Below are positions 1-8,548 of a stretch of 64,000 nucleotides of DNA, one piece after another. The position numbers were made by a program, and so were the translations under genes. The notes beneath the pieces were generated by a model, which was not told the DNA's origin, did not search any database, and saw nothing but the letters and a program-made list of their open reading frames with translations. Position 1 is the first letter of the stretch. The number at the start of each line of letters is the position of its first letter. This DNA comes from an uncultured Planctomycetaceae bacterium (GTDB lineage: Bacteria; Planctomycetota; Planctomycetia; Pirellulales; Pirellulaceae): contig CAIPEB010000193.1 in NCBI GenBank assembly GCA_903863885.1, positions 1 through 64,000 of the forward strand. Reading direction: 5' to 3'.

Positions 1-65
1 GCCAAGCCCTGCTCCTTCCCCTGATTCAGAACCTTCGAATAAGCAATGAATGGAAGGCAACAACC

Positions 66-593
66 ATGAGTGACGGGCCCCCGAAGTCTGAGCAGCCCCG
101 GAAGTCGAACGGCGGTTGTGTGATTATGGCTCTTGTCTTCGCCGTGCTGCTCACGGTCGGTTTTATTGTGATCGCGGGCGGGGTCGGCGCAGTCGTCTAT
201 TTCAGGTCGGCACAGCGGCAAAACGTGTATCAGGAGCAGCGGGCGCTGGCCAATGCCATGCAGGCCCAGATCGAGTCGGAGATGGCTCGATTTGACGGCG
301 CAAAGGAAGATGCTCTGGGCCCTGAAAAGCCCGCGTCCGCGATTGCCGCGGAGGCGAAGGAAATCCCGCGGCTGGAAATCCGAATCGACGCGGAAGGACG
401 CTGCACCGTCTCCGGGCAACCCCTGGATGCGTCCGTGCTGCGGACTCAGTTACAGCGAGTCGATGGACAACCGAGGCAGGTTGCCGTACGCGCCGATCGA
501 AAGTGTCCATTTGATCACGTTGCCAAGTTGCTGGCCGTTTGCCGTGCAGCCGGCGCGGAAATAAATGACGTTCGGGCATTGGACGATCCGTGA
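66..593 (+). CDS. ExbD/TolR-like single-pass membrane protein
   Basis: A 175-residue protein with one hydrophobic segment at about residues 19-47, followed by a linker and a C-terminal region (about 95-172). That region reads like the periplasmic domain of ExbD/TolR: a pattern of Val/Ser-Gly-Gln-Pro-Leu, then RADRKCPFDHVAKLL and a terminal cysteine-containing helix. ExbD proteins normally energise TonB or Tol systems together with ExbB, and carry an Asp in their transmembrane helix. No Asp is visible in this helix, and no exbB or tonB lies nearby. It may therefore be a diverged structural relative rather than a working proton-channel subunit. A GGAAGG ribosome-binding site sits 8 nt before the ATG. 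Family assignment is by pattern only. Confidence 0.6.
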   Translation: MSDGPPKSEQPRKSNGGCVIMALVFAVLLTVGFIVIAGGVGAVVYFRSAQRQNVYQEQRALANAMQAQIESEMARFDGAKEDALGPEKPASAIAAEAKEIPRLEIRIDAEGRCTVSGQPLDASVLRTQLQRVDGQPRQVAVRADRKCPFDHVAKLLAVCRAAGAEINDVRALDDP

Positions 594-669
594 TTGACCG
601 CTATTTTTCTTACGCATGGGTACCTTGCGTAAGTCCGCCGTCAGGCGTGGATCGAGGTGAATTGCCTAA

Positions 670-2982
670 ATGCCCCAGCGTCCCGTAATTGTTCAGTCGG
701 GTTCTCGTTCCTCAGCGGAAAACGGGTACCGTGCCGAGGTTGGTCAGGCTGCGACGCTTGTCGAACTTCTGCAGTCGCGTGCCGTGGAAACCGGTTCGGG
801 TTGTGAATACGGGTTTCTCAACGAGGATGGGACGCTCACCACCTGGACTGTCGCCGATATCGCGCGACGGGCGACGGCCATTGCGGCGGTGTTGCAGGAC
901 GAGTGTCAGCCCGGGGACCGTGTGCTGCTGGTCTATCCGCCGGGAATCGAGTTTGTGCCGGCGTTTCTCGGTTGCATGTGCGCCGGCGTGCTGCCCGTGC
1001 CGGCCACTTATCCGAAGCCTCGGCGACCGATGCCACGGCTGACGTCGATCAGTCAGGACAGCGGCGCGGCGGTCGTACTGACGACGTCGGCAACGCTGGA
1101 TACTCTCGAGTTGTCGCGGACGAGCCCGGAACTGCAGGCCCTTAATTGGCTGGCGACCGATGCGATTGCGGATGAACAGGCCTCGCGATGGAGACGGCTT
1201 AGGCCTGACCCATCCGATCTGGCTTTTCTGCAGTACACGTCCGGTTCCACGAGCGAGCCGAAAGGCGTGATGGTCACACACGCCAACCTGATGCACAATC
1301 TGGAGGTGATCAAGCGGGCTTTCGCCGTCGATCGACTGCACGAGGATGGGTCGGAACGAACCAGCGTCTGGTGGCTGCCGGCATACCACGACATGGGGCT
1401 GATCGGCGGCATACTCGGCGCTCTCTATGCAGGCGGGCGGCTGGTGATGATGCCTCCTGCGACATTTCTGAAGCGGCCGTTCGTATGGCTCAAGGCGATG
1501 TCGGATTTCAAGGCAACGGTCAGCGGTGCTCCGAATTTCGCCTACGACATGTGTATCGCCAAAACGACGCAGGAGGATCGCAAGGGACTGGATATGTCGC
1601 GGTGGCGTCTTGCGTTCTGCGGTGCAGAACCTGTTCGCGCGGAAACTCTGCGCCGGTTTGCCGAGGCGTTCGCACCGTGCGGTTTTCGCGAGACCTCGTT
1701 CTATCCGTGCTACGGGCTGGCCGAGGCGACGCTGCTTGCCACGGGAGGTGACGGTCCCGCAGTCCCGGTGGTGCGGTCGGTCTGTGCCGATTCGCTGGGC
1801 TGTCACCAGATTCAGGAAGTTGCGGGCCGTCAGGACGCATCGACGCGCGACTTCGTCGGATGCGGCCGTCCCTGGCTTGGCCAGGAAGTGCTGATCGTCG
1901 ATTCCGACAGTCGTTTGCCCGTGCCCGAGGATCGAGTCGGCGAGATCTGGCTTCGCGGGCCGAGCATCGCGCGGGGTTATTGGAATCGTCGTGAAGAAAC
2001 GGCCGCCGAGTTCGGGGCAGCTCGCTCCGACGATCCGACCTGTCATTACCTGCGAACGGGCGATCTCGGATTCGTCCACGGCGGACAGCTGTTTGTGACG
2101 GGGCGCACGAAAGAGGTCATTATCGTGCGGGGACGCAATCTCTATCCGCAGGACATCGAACTGACCGTTGGACGCTGCCATGCCTCGCTCAATGGCGGCG
2201 CGGGGGCGGCATTTTCCATCGAGGTCGACGGCGCGGAGCAACTCGTGGTCGTGCACGAAATCGATCGGCAGTACCGCGGCGAGTTCGACGAGATCATTCG
2301 AGCGGTGCGTCACTCGGTGGTAAACGAGCATGAACTCGACCCGTATTCGGTTGTGTTGATCCGCCAGGCCAGCCTGCCGCGGACAACCAGCGGAAAGATC
2401 CAGCGAAACCTGTGTCGGCGCCAGTACCTGACCGCCGAACTGAACGTCGTTTCGCAGTGGAACAACCCCGGCCGGCAACCAGCGCAGACGGTTGAAACCG
2501 GCAACTCGCCGGAGTCCGCTCAGCCCCCGCTGCAGCCGCAACGAAAGAGCTTCCCATTTCAGAAACCCGAGAGAGCCCTCACCGCGTTTGAGAAGGATCG
2601 GCTGACCGAACAACTCGAAACGTGGCTGCTCCAATGGCTGGTGGAGAGGGCCGGGGTTTCGCCCGCGGAGGTTGACCGCAACCGGCCCTTTGCCGAATAT
2701 GGACTGGACTCGTTGACGGCGGTCGAATTGAGTCAGGAGTTGGAGGACGGTCTGCGGGTCAAACTCGCGCCCATCGTAGCCTGGAATTACCCCACTCCGG
2801 CCACGCTGGCCCGCTACCTTGCGGAGTTGGCCGGCGGAGAAGGTGCGGAGTCGGACGGCAATGCTGGGACGGCTCCGGCACAAGACGACGATGAGTTCGC
2901 TCGGTTGCTGGCGGAAATCGAATCGCTGTCGGACGAGGAAGCACGATCCCAGTTGCGAGGCGGCAATCCCGACGCTTCGTGA
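670..2982 (+). CDS. Fatty acyl-AMP ligase (FAAL) with C-terminal acyl carrier domain
   Basis: A 770-residue adenylate-forming enzyme. Residues about 25-600 form an AMP-binding domain with the P-loop TSGSTSEPKGVMVTH (about 190-204), the YHDMGLIG motif (about 239) typical of FAALs, and TGDLGF / GRTKEVIIVRGRNLYPQDIE near the hinge. The last part carries a carrier domain with YGLDSLTAVEL, whose Ser681 is the expected phosphopantetheine site. FAALs activate fatty acids as acyl-adenylates and hand them to a carrier protein for polyketide, nonribosomal peptide or lipid assembly. Here the acceptor is apparently fused. A GAGGTGA ribosome-binding site precedes the ATG. The next gene, an rfbB, starts 118 nt downstream on the same strand, which hints at a glycolipid but does not prove it. 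The window's large PKS is 45 kb away, so a partnership with it is speculation. Confidence 0.88.
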   Translation: MPQRPVIVQSGSRSSAENGYRAEVGQAATLVELLQSRAVETGSGCEYGFLNEDGTLTTWTVADIARRATAIAAVLQDECQPGDRVLLVYPPGIEFVPAFLGCMCAGVLPVPATYPKPRRPMPRLTSISQDSGAAVVLTTSATLDTLELSRTSPELQALNWLATDAIADEQASRWRRLRPDPSDLAFLQYTSGSTSEPKGVMVTHANLMHNLEVIKRAFAVDRLHEDGSERTSVWWLPAYHDMGLIGGILGALYAGGRLVMMPPATFLKRPFVWLKAMSDFKATVSGAPNFAYDMCIAKTTQEDRKGLDMSRWRLAFCGAEPVRAETLRRFAEAFAPCGFRETSFYPCYGLAEATLLATGGDGPAVPVVRSVCADSLGCHQIQEVAGRQDASTRDFVGCGRPWLGQEVLIVDSDSRLPVPEDRVGEIWLRGPSIARGYWNRREETAAEFGAARSDDPTCHYLRTGDLGFVHGGQLFVTGRTKEVIIVRGRNLYPQDIELTVGRCHASLNGGAGAAFSIEVDGAEQLVVVHEIDRQYRGEFDEIIRAVRHSVVNEHELDPYSVVLIRQASLPRTTSGKIQRNLCRRQYLTAELNVVSQWNNPGRQPAQTVETGNSPESAQPPLQPQRKSFPFQKPERALTAFEKDRLTEQLETWLLQWLVERAGVSPAEVDRNRPFAEYGLDSLTAVELSQELEDGLRVKLAPIVAWNYPTPATLARYLAELAGGEGAESDGNAGTAPAQDDDEFARLLAEIESLSDEEARSQLRGGNPDAS

Positions 2983-3100
2983 TTCGGTCTGTCTGAACCG
3001 ATTCGTCTCGTGGGTATCAGTCGTTTCAACTGCGATCATCGATTGAATGCCGTCATCCGGCGTGCGGCGTCCGTTATACCCCCAGAGTGAAAGTAGGGCC

Positions 3101-4177
3101 ATGAGTTCAAGTCATGTTCCGCATGTCGTCCTCGTAACCGGCGGCGCCGGTTTCATCGGCGTGAATTTCGTGCGGCATATGCTGGAGGCCGACTCGCAGG
3201 TGCGCATCGTCAACCTCGATGCGTTGACCTACGCCGGCAGCCTGAGCAGCCTGGAAGGCGTCGAGCAGCGGCATCCTGCGAGGTACCGCTTCGTACACGG
3301 CAGCATCTGCGATGAACGGCAGGTCGAATCGCTCTTCCAAGAAGAGCCCTTCGACACGGTCGTCCACTTCGCTGCCGAGAGCCACGTAGATCGTTCGATC
3401 ACCGGTCCGCGTGCCTTTATCGAAACCAATATCACCGGAACGTACGTCCTGCTGCAGCACGCCCTGGCCGCGTGGCGTTCCCGCCCCGAGTTCCGGTTTC
3501 ACCACGTCAGCACCGATGAGGTTTACGGGTCGCTGGGTGCGACCGGACGATTCACCGAGGAAACCCCTTACGATCCGAGCAGCCCCTACAGTGCGTCCAA
3601 GGCTGCCTCGGATCATCTCGTCCGGGCGTGGCATCGGACGTATGGATTGCCGGCGACGATTTCCAACTGCTCGAACAACTATGGACCGTATCAGTTTCCC
3701 GAAAAACTCATCCCCCTGATGATCTGCAGCGCGCTGGCGGGCAAACCGCTCCCGGTGTACGGGACGGGGAGCAACGTGCGCGACTGGCTGCACGTGGCTG
3801 ATCACTGCCGCGCGGTGGATTGCATCGTGCGCAACGGAACACCCGGGCGGACGTACAACGTCGGCGGTGACAACGAGTGGAAGAACCTCGATATCGTCCA
3901 GCTGATCTGTGATCTGCTCGATCAGAAGCGTCCCCGTTCTGCGGGATCGTACCGCGAACTGATTACCTTCGTCGCCGACCGTCCGGGGCACGATCTGCGC
4001 TATGCGATTGATGCCGCTCGCATCGGCTCGGAACTGGGCTGGAAACCGAAGTACACTTTCGAATCAGGGCTGAGCGAGACGATCGACTGGTATCTTTCCG
4101 GCGGTGCGTGGCTGACCGCAATTGCCGAATCGCGTTACCAGGGCGAGCGACTCGGACTGGTGACGGGCAAGAAGTGA
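3101..4177 (+). CDS. rfbB: dTDP-glucose 4,6-dehydratase
   Basis: A 358-residue extended short-chain dehydrogenase converting dTDP-D-glucose to dTDP-4-keto-6-deoxyglucose, the branch point for dTDP-L-rhamnose and other deoxysugars. Seen directly: the NAD motif TGGAGFIG (residues 13-20), [12 protein letters not shown] (about 89-100), the STDEVYG motif with the catalytic Asp/Glu (137-143), and the Tyr163-xxx-Lys167 pair in YSASKAA. The C-terminal [11 protein letters not shown] and LGWKP motifs are those of RfbB. An in-frame ATG lies 54 nt upstream, but conservation and spacing favour the ATG at 3101. rfbA, rfbC and rfbD are not in the window, so the rest of the nucleotide-sugar pathway must be elsewhere. 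Confidence 0.92.
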   Translation: MSSSHVPHVVLVTGGAGFIGVNFVRHMLEADSQVRIVNLDALTYAGSLSSLEGVEQRHPARYRFVHGSICDERQVESLFQEEPFDTVVHFAAESHVDRSITGPRAFIETNITGTYVLLQHALAAWRSRPEFRFHHVSTDEVYGSLGATGRFTEETPYDPSSPYSASKAASDHLVRAWHRTYGLPATISNCSNNYGPYQFPEKLIPLMICSALAGKPLPVYGTGSNVRDWLHVADHCRAVDCIVRNGTPGRTYNVGGDNEWKNLDIVQLICDLLDQKRPRSAGSYRELITFVADRPGHDLRYAIDAARIGSELGWKPKYTFESGLSETIDWYLSGGAWLTAIAESRYQGERLGLVTGKK

Positions 4178-4319
4178 TACATCACTCGAGCGATCATACA
4201 CATTCGCCTACATGATTGCGGCCCGGGCTCCATCGAATTGCCTTTAAAACTCGGGCAGGGACCTGATGGATATGGCCTTCGGCCATCATTCGCCGGTTGA
4301 AGATCGAGCCCTCCATGTT

Positions 4320-4345
4320 GTGGTGCGATCTTGCGACCGCACCAC
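4320..4345. terminator. Candidate bidirectional hairpin between convergent genes
   Basis: A perfect 8-bp stem (GTGGTGCG ... CGCACCAC) with a 10-nt loop lies in the 204-nt gap between rfbB and the convergent Tat-exported gene. A smaller ATGGCC-TTC-GGCCAT hairpin is at 4272-4286. Neither has a T-run, so termination is inferred from position only. Confidence 0.35.
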
Positions 4346-4381
4346 GCGAGGGTGAGCGTTTCCACGATCGCGCCAGGCGTC

Positions 4382-5356
4382 TTAATTCCGCGAGGCTTGC
4401 AGGAACTCCTCGTAGATCGCGACGACGGCCTCGTCGGAGAGCTTCGGGCGGATGACGAGTCGAGTCTTGGCCTTGACCGTCTCGCCCTCCCGGAGGTCTT
4501 TCCCGAACAGCGAGAAGTAAACCGAGCGATGCGTCTCTTCCCCGAAGGGCATGGCGATCGCAAAGCAATCGGCGGGGCGTGCCATCAGCACGGCGGTCAA
4601 TCCGGTTTCTTCGTCGCGCCGCACCGCGCAGGCCCCGGCCAGTTCCGGCCGGATCGTCCAATCCACGGGATTGGGTGGTCGCTTCCAGCGCCCATCCTGG
4701 ATCATGGCCACGGCACCGGCGTCGCGAGGGTACATGTGCCATACCGCATCGCTTTGCTTTGCCTCGTCAAAACGCGGTTTGCTCCCGTCTTTCACCATCG
4801 CGAACGAGCGGGCGAAACCGTCGAAGTAGGAGGCAAGAAACACTTCGAATCGTTTCAGTTCCCGTCCGGCGCGGATGCCCGTTTCAAGGTCGAGCGTATC
4901 GGCCGCCGTGAATCGGTAGACGGCATGCATGTCGAACGGATGCACGTCGTCGCGAGTCCACGACACCTCCACGGCGCCGTTCGGTGTCAGCGAGGCTGAA
5001 CTGTTCCAGTCCCAGCCCGCAGGTCCGTACCGGTTGGCGTCATCCAGTAATCGGTAGTGGGAAAAGAGTCCGAGGCTCTTTGCGAGGCTCTTGCCGGTGG
5101 CCACGTGCGACGCGGGCAGCAATCCGCGGGATTTGCCTTCGCCGCGCAGCACGCCTTTGAGATCACCGGTGTCGAACGAGAAAGCACTGCCATCCGGTTG
5201 GAACGCCAGCTTTCCCGCTGCTTCGCCGCCGATTGCCGAGGAAGCGAGTGAGGCGGCGCAGGCGGCCAGCATGGGTGTTGCCGCGCCCAGCGCCACACGT
5301 TCGAGAAACCCGCGCCGCGTTGTGCGCTCGGAATCGCGCGTCGAATGCTCGGACAT
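4382..5356 (-). CDS. Tat-exported protein of unknown function
   Basis: A 324-residue protein with a twin-arginine signal (TTRRGFLERVALGAA, residues 12-26) and an Ala-rich hydrophobic stretch, so it should be exported folded. The mature part is predicted rich in beta strands, with aromatic motifs (LFSHYRLLDD, LASYFDGFARSF) and a basic C-terminus. I do not recognise the family with confidence; an all-beta sandwich of the kind found in carbohydrate-associated planctomycete proteins is plausible. The start is set by an ideal GGAGGT ribosome-binding site (5365-5370 on the opposite strand) 8 nt from the ATG, which excludes longer in-frame readings. It is transcribed divergently from the hydrolase at 5544. 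Confidence 0.75.
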   Translation of the reverse strand: MSEHSTRDSERTTRRGFLERVALGAATPMLAACAASLASSAIGGEAAGKLAFQPDGSAFSFDTGDLKGVLRGEGKSRGLLPASHVATGKSLAKSLGLFSHYRLLDDANRYGPAGWDWNSSASLTPNGAVEVSWTRDDVHPFDMHAVYRFTAADTLDLETGIRAGRELKRFEVFLASYFDGFARSFAMVKDGSKPRFDEAKQSDAVWHMYPRDAGAVAMIQDGRWKRPPNPVDWTIRPELAGACAVRRDEETGLTAVLMARPADCFAIAMPFGEETHRSVYFSLFGKDLREGETVKAKTRLVIRPKLSDEAVVAIYEEFLQASRN

Positions 5357-5543
5357 GGAAGTGCACCTCCGGAGTTGCAGATCAGGAATAACACTTACAC
5401 AAATCGCCGACCGAGTGCAGTCCGACATGGTCAGACCGGCTCGCCGCAGTACAATGTCGTGCCTGCCCATTGTTCCGCGCAAGACGCCGCTTTGCGATAA
5501 CCCAACCTGTGGATATTGCCCCAACCCGTGGATTAAGACTGGA

Positions 5544-6629
5544 ATGCCAGAGATTGACTGTGGTGCCGAAGATCGGCCAGGCGACGACGGAGTGTCCCGA
5601 ACTGACGCGTTGAGTGCCGGTTGCGCCGACGCGAATCACCCGATCGAGGAGGCGACTGACGTCCATCCGCGGTACAAGCCTCAGAAGGGGCCGTTCACCT
5701 GGATGACGATCGATTGCCTGACATTGCGCGACGAATCTCGGGGTAAAGACCTGCCGTTGCGCGTTTCGTTTCCCGCCGAAGACGGCGTATTTCCCGTCAT
5801 TCTGTTTTCACACGGCGCGAGCGGCTCCAAGGACGCGTACCGGCCACTGATCAAACACTGGGTGTCGCACGGATACATCTGCATCCAGCCGACGCACAGC
5901 GACTCGCTGATGCTGCTGCCGCGCGAGGAGCGTCGCAAGTACGCGTCGCTGATCGCCTATATCTCGAGTCCTTACGTACGCGAGCAATGGCTGTCGCGAG
6001 CCGAGGACATTCGATTCGTAATCGACAGGCTTGCCGATGTGGCCGCCGCGTCGGGACTTTGCGATCGACTCGATGCGTCGCGGATCGGCATGGGGGGGCA
6101 TTCGTTCGGATCGCAGACTTCGCAGCTGATCGCGGGCATGTCGCTGCAACTGCCGGATCGCACCGGTCGTTTCGCGATTGCGGATCCGCGGCCGATCGCG
6201 TTCGTCATGCTCAGTCCGCAAGGGATGGGCGGCACGATTGACGAGCATTCGTGGGCCGGCATGACGCGACCGGTCATGATGGCAACCGGATCGCACGACA
6301 ATTCGAGCAAAGGCCTGCCGTACACCTGGCGGCTCGAGGCGTTTGCACGTGTGCCTGCTCACGACAAGTATCTGCTCATGATTGAAGGCGGCCATCACGA
6401 TTTCGGCGGCATCAGCGGCGCCCGATATTCTTGGGCCGGTCCCCACAATCATAAGCACGTCGAATGGGTAAACGCGGCTACCGTCGCATTCTGGGATGCA
6501 CAGCTGAAAGACGATGCGGGCGCATCCGATTTCCTGCGTTCGGGACGCATGCTGCGCGCCAGTCACGGCGCGGCCGAAATCCGTTCGCCGCGAAGAGACG
6601 ATCCGCTGCGGCCCGATTCGGGCGGGTGA
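5544..6629 (+). CDS. Alpha/beta hydrolase, PAF-acetylhydrolase/chlorophyllase-like
   Basis: About 361 residues. A FPVILFSHGASGS strand and oxyanion region (about 83-95) is followed by GGHSFGSQT with nucleophile Ser187, a later ATGSHDN segment that can supply the acid, and GGHHDF for the catalytic His. This is the order and spacing of the dienelactone/PAF-acetylhydrolase type of esterase. No clear signal peptide is seen with this start. The open frame continues upstream of 5544 across the divergent promoter region, and several upstream ATGs are possible (for example 5427), so the N-terminus is uncertain. Homology-like sequence starts near residue 52. The substrate is unknown. Confidence 0.8.
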   Translation: MPEIDCGAEDRPGDDGVSRTDALSAGCADANHPIEEATDVHPRYKPQKGPFTWMTIDCLTLRDESRGKDLPLRVSFPAEDGVFPVILFSHGASGSKDAYRPLIKHWVSHGYICIQPTHSDSLMLLPREERRKYASLIAYISSPYVREQWLSRAEDIRFVIDRLADVAAASGLCDRLDASRIGMGGHSFGSQTSQLIAGMSLQLPDRTGRFAIADPRPIAFVMLSPQGMGGTIDEHSWAGMTRPVMMATGSHDNSSKGLPYTWRLEAFARVPAHDKYLLMIEGGHHDFGGISGARYSWAGPHNHKHVEWVNAATVAFWDAQLKDDAGASDFLRSGRMLRASHGAAEIRSPRRDDPLRPDSGG

Positions 6630-6687
6630 AATCGGCGGGCGGATTGCCCCGTGTCACTCGCGCTGCATTGCAGCGTGCTGTGCCCTC

Positions 6688-7446
6688 TCACTTTTCGCGG
6701 ATCACCCGCAACAGGTTGAACGGCACGTAGTACTTGGCGTAGCGGTGGCCATCGGAATACAACTGTCCCTCTTCGTCGCGCACGAGAACGGTGGCCCGCT
6801 TCGTGACGCGATTCACAATTCCCTGATACTCGCGGCCGTCGACCCGGAACCGGACTTTCGCGCCGCGGTGGACTTGGAATTGGACAAAAGCGCGTTCCTT
6901 GGGAGTGATCAACTGGTGCGTGGATTCGGTGTGGCCGAAGAAACGCCGCGCGATCGAGCGGAATCGAGGCGCCGAACAACTGGAGGAGGACCAGACCAGA
7001 TTCTCGATCAGGTGCACCAGTTCATGTTCCATGATGCGCTGCAGCGCTTCCAGCCGATCGTGACAGACGTGGCCGCACGAGGAGATCGTCCGATGCGAAT
7101 CGTCGGCAAATGCCTGGAAAAGCAGCGTCGATGCCACCGCGATCTCGTATTTCGTCGTTCCGTGTCCGCCGCGCGGCGTGAATCTCACCGTGTGTCCGCC
7201 GGCCGATGTCATGCGGCGCGAAATGCGGAACCTCAGCGGGCTGTTGCCCAGCGCGGCTCGCATCTCTCCCTCGAAAAAGGACTGGTCGTACAGATCGAAC
7301 AGCAACTGAAGATCGCTGGAGTGGATGCGCGTGAAGTTGCCGGTCTTGAGGTAGGGTGATCTCGCCAGCGCGAGCCGGTGGATGCGAGCGACTCGCTCGC
7401 GAATCTCCTCGAGACTGAACCGGCCGCTTTCGATCAGCTGCTTCAT
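6688..7446 (-). CDS. SprT-like zinc metallopeptidase-fold protein
   Basis: A 252-residue protein with a MEHELVHLIE motif (zinc-binding HExxH at residues 141-145). It follows a region with FxLYDxxFF and the Arg/Gly-rich strand pattern seen in SprT/Spartan-like peptidases. The C-terminus (about 190-252) contains a small beta-domain (GAKVRFRVDGREYQGIVNRV). The start at 7446 lies 26 nt after the stop of the upstream DUF4838 gene, so the two are probably co-transcribed. A physiological substrate cannot be inferred. It converges with the hydrolase at 5544; the 58-nt gap contains a small CGCTGC-ATT-GCAGCG hairpin at 6661-6675. Confidence 0.78.
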   Translation of the reverse strand: MKQLIESGRFSLEEIRERVARIHRLALARSPYLKTGNFTRIHSSDLQLLFDLYDQSFFEGEMRAALGNSPLRFRISRRMTSAGGHTVRFTPRGGHGTTKYEIAVASTLLFQAFADDSHRTISSCGHVCHDRLEALQRIMEHELVHLIENLVWSSSSCSAPRFRSIARRFFGHTESTHQLITPKERAFVQFQVHRGAKVRFRVDGREYQGIVNRVTKRATVLVRDEEGQLYSDGHRYAKYYVPFNLLRVIREK

Positions 7447-7472
7447 CGCTTTCGTCGTTCGCGTGCCTCGGG

Positions 7473-8510
7473 TCAGGCACCGACCAGCCCTGCGCCGTAT
7501 TCGTTCAAGAAATCCAATTCCCCGAACCGCTTTCGGTAATCGGCGTCGATCCAGACGGCAAAACTCGTGATATGACGTATGCCGCGGGCGCGGTAGGCCG
7601 CCACATCGGACCGGAACACTTCGCGATTCCACGGCAGCTTCACCGCAGGGAGTTTCCAACCCGAGAAACGCGAGACATCCAGCCAGTACTCGAGTACCTG
7701 AGCGTCATCTTTGGAGAACACCTCGAGGTTCGCATCAAGCGCCTCGATGCGATCGACGTCCGCGGGGGCCTGCTGTTGCGTGTAGGCCACGTCGTATTTC
7801 CGATGGATCGGGGCAAACTCGAGAAACACTCCCTTGTCCGGCTTGACCTTGCGAGGCGCCTGCATCGTGTTGTCGTAGGCGAGGTGGGCGAGCTTCGCAT
7901 CCGGCGCGTCTCGCCGCAATGCGCGGAGAATGGAATTAGAGATCAGCAGCGACTGCTCGGAGGGCGACAATTCGCTGCATTTCGGGCACGAACACCACGG
8001 CAGTCCGTCGTCTCCCCAGTAAAAATATCGCCCCGTCGTGGGACGCAGATCGCGCGCCATGCTCGCAGCATTGGAGGCGATGATGTCGAGGGCCGATTGC
8101 GAATGAACGCAGCAGTTCGCATCGGGCAGTCGCTGGCCCTTGTCATCCATGCGGAAAAGCTGCGGGTCTTTTTCGAACAGCGACCGGGGCAGCAGTTCGC
8201 GCATCGCGTGCAGTTCGTACTCGACAGCGACGCGCGCCGTCCGGCACGCTTCGAGGAAGCGCTGCCCCGGGTCGGTCCGGATCCACTCCGCCACGGCTTT
8301 CGGCGAGTTCGGATGGTGGATGCCGATTGTGGTGAGCCCAGCCGCGGCGACCCGCGCGGGCCAGTCGGCCAGCGTGAGATCTCCCGGCACCAGCACGACT
8401 CCGCGAGTCAGCAGCGCCGCCTCGCGATCGGCGCCGGATGCCGCACCGATCGCGGCCAGTCCGGCTCCGGCAAATGTCGCGAGAAAACGGCGACGATTCC
8501 AGGGTTCCAC
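7473..8510 (-). CDS. Tat-exported DUF4838-type glycoside-hydrolase-like protein
   Basis: About 345 residues. A twin-arginine signal (NRRRFLATFAGAG) is followed by a TIM-barrel-like sequence with TTIGIHHPNSP, a WGDDGLPWCSCPKCSELS segment typical of DUF4838 proteins, and LAYDNTMQAPRKVKP. DUF4838 domains occur in putative polysaccharide-degrading enzymes; activity is unproven. Two starts are possible. GTG at 8510 has a GGGAG ribosome-binding site. TTG at 8552 overlaps the stop of the upstream thioredoxin-like gene. I prefer 8510 because it puts the Arg motif at the usual distance from the N-terminus. It sits in a minus-strand run with the TlpA-like lipoprotein and the SprT-like gene. Confidence 0.72.
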   Translation of the reverse strand: MEPWNRRRFLATFAGAGLAAIGAASGADREAALLTRGVVLVPGDLTLADWPARVAAAGLTTIGIHHPNSPKAVAEWIRTDPGQRFLEACRTARVAVEYELHAMRELLPRSLFEKDPQLFRMDDKGQRLPDANCCVHSQSALDIIASNAASMARDLRPTTGRYFYWGDDGLPWCSCPKCSELSPSEQSLLISNSILRALRRDAPDAKLAHLAYDNTMQAPRKVKPDKGVFLEFAPIHRKYDVAYTQQQAPADVDRIEALDANLEVFSKDDAQVLEYWLDVSRFSGWKLPAVKLPWNREVFRSDVAAYRARGIRHITSFAVWIDADYRKRFGELDFLNEYGAGLVGA

Positions 8511-8548
8511 GTGTCTTGCTCCCGATGAAACGCAGTTCGCGGACGTCG

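Noticed and set aside
670-2982. FAAL as the loading enzyme of the PKS at 48-55 kb
   Set aside because: The genes are 45 kb apart with unrelated operons between; nothing in the sequence links them, so it is left as speculation.
712-3102. 796-codon open frame antisense to the FAAL gene
   Set aside because: It mirrors the codon structure of the FAAL frame; the peptide is Arg/Gln-rich with no recognisable domain. Long antisense frames are expected at this GC content.
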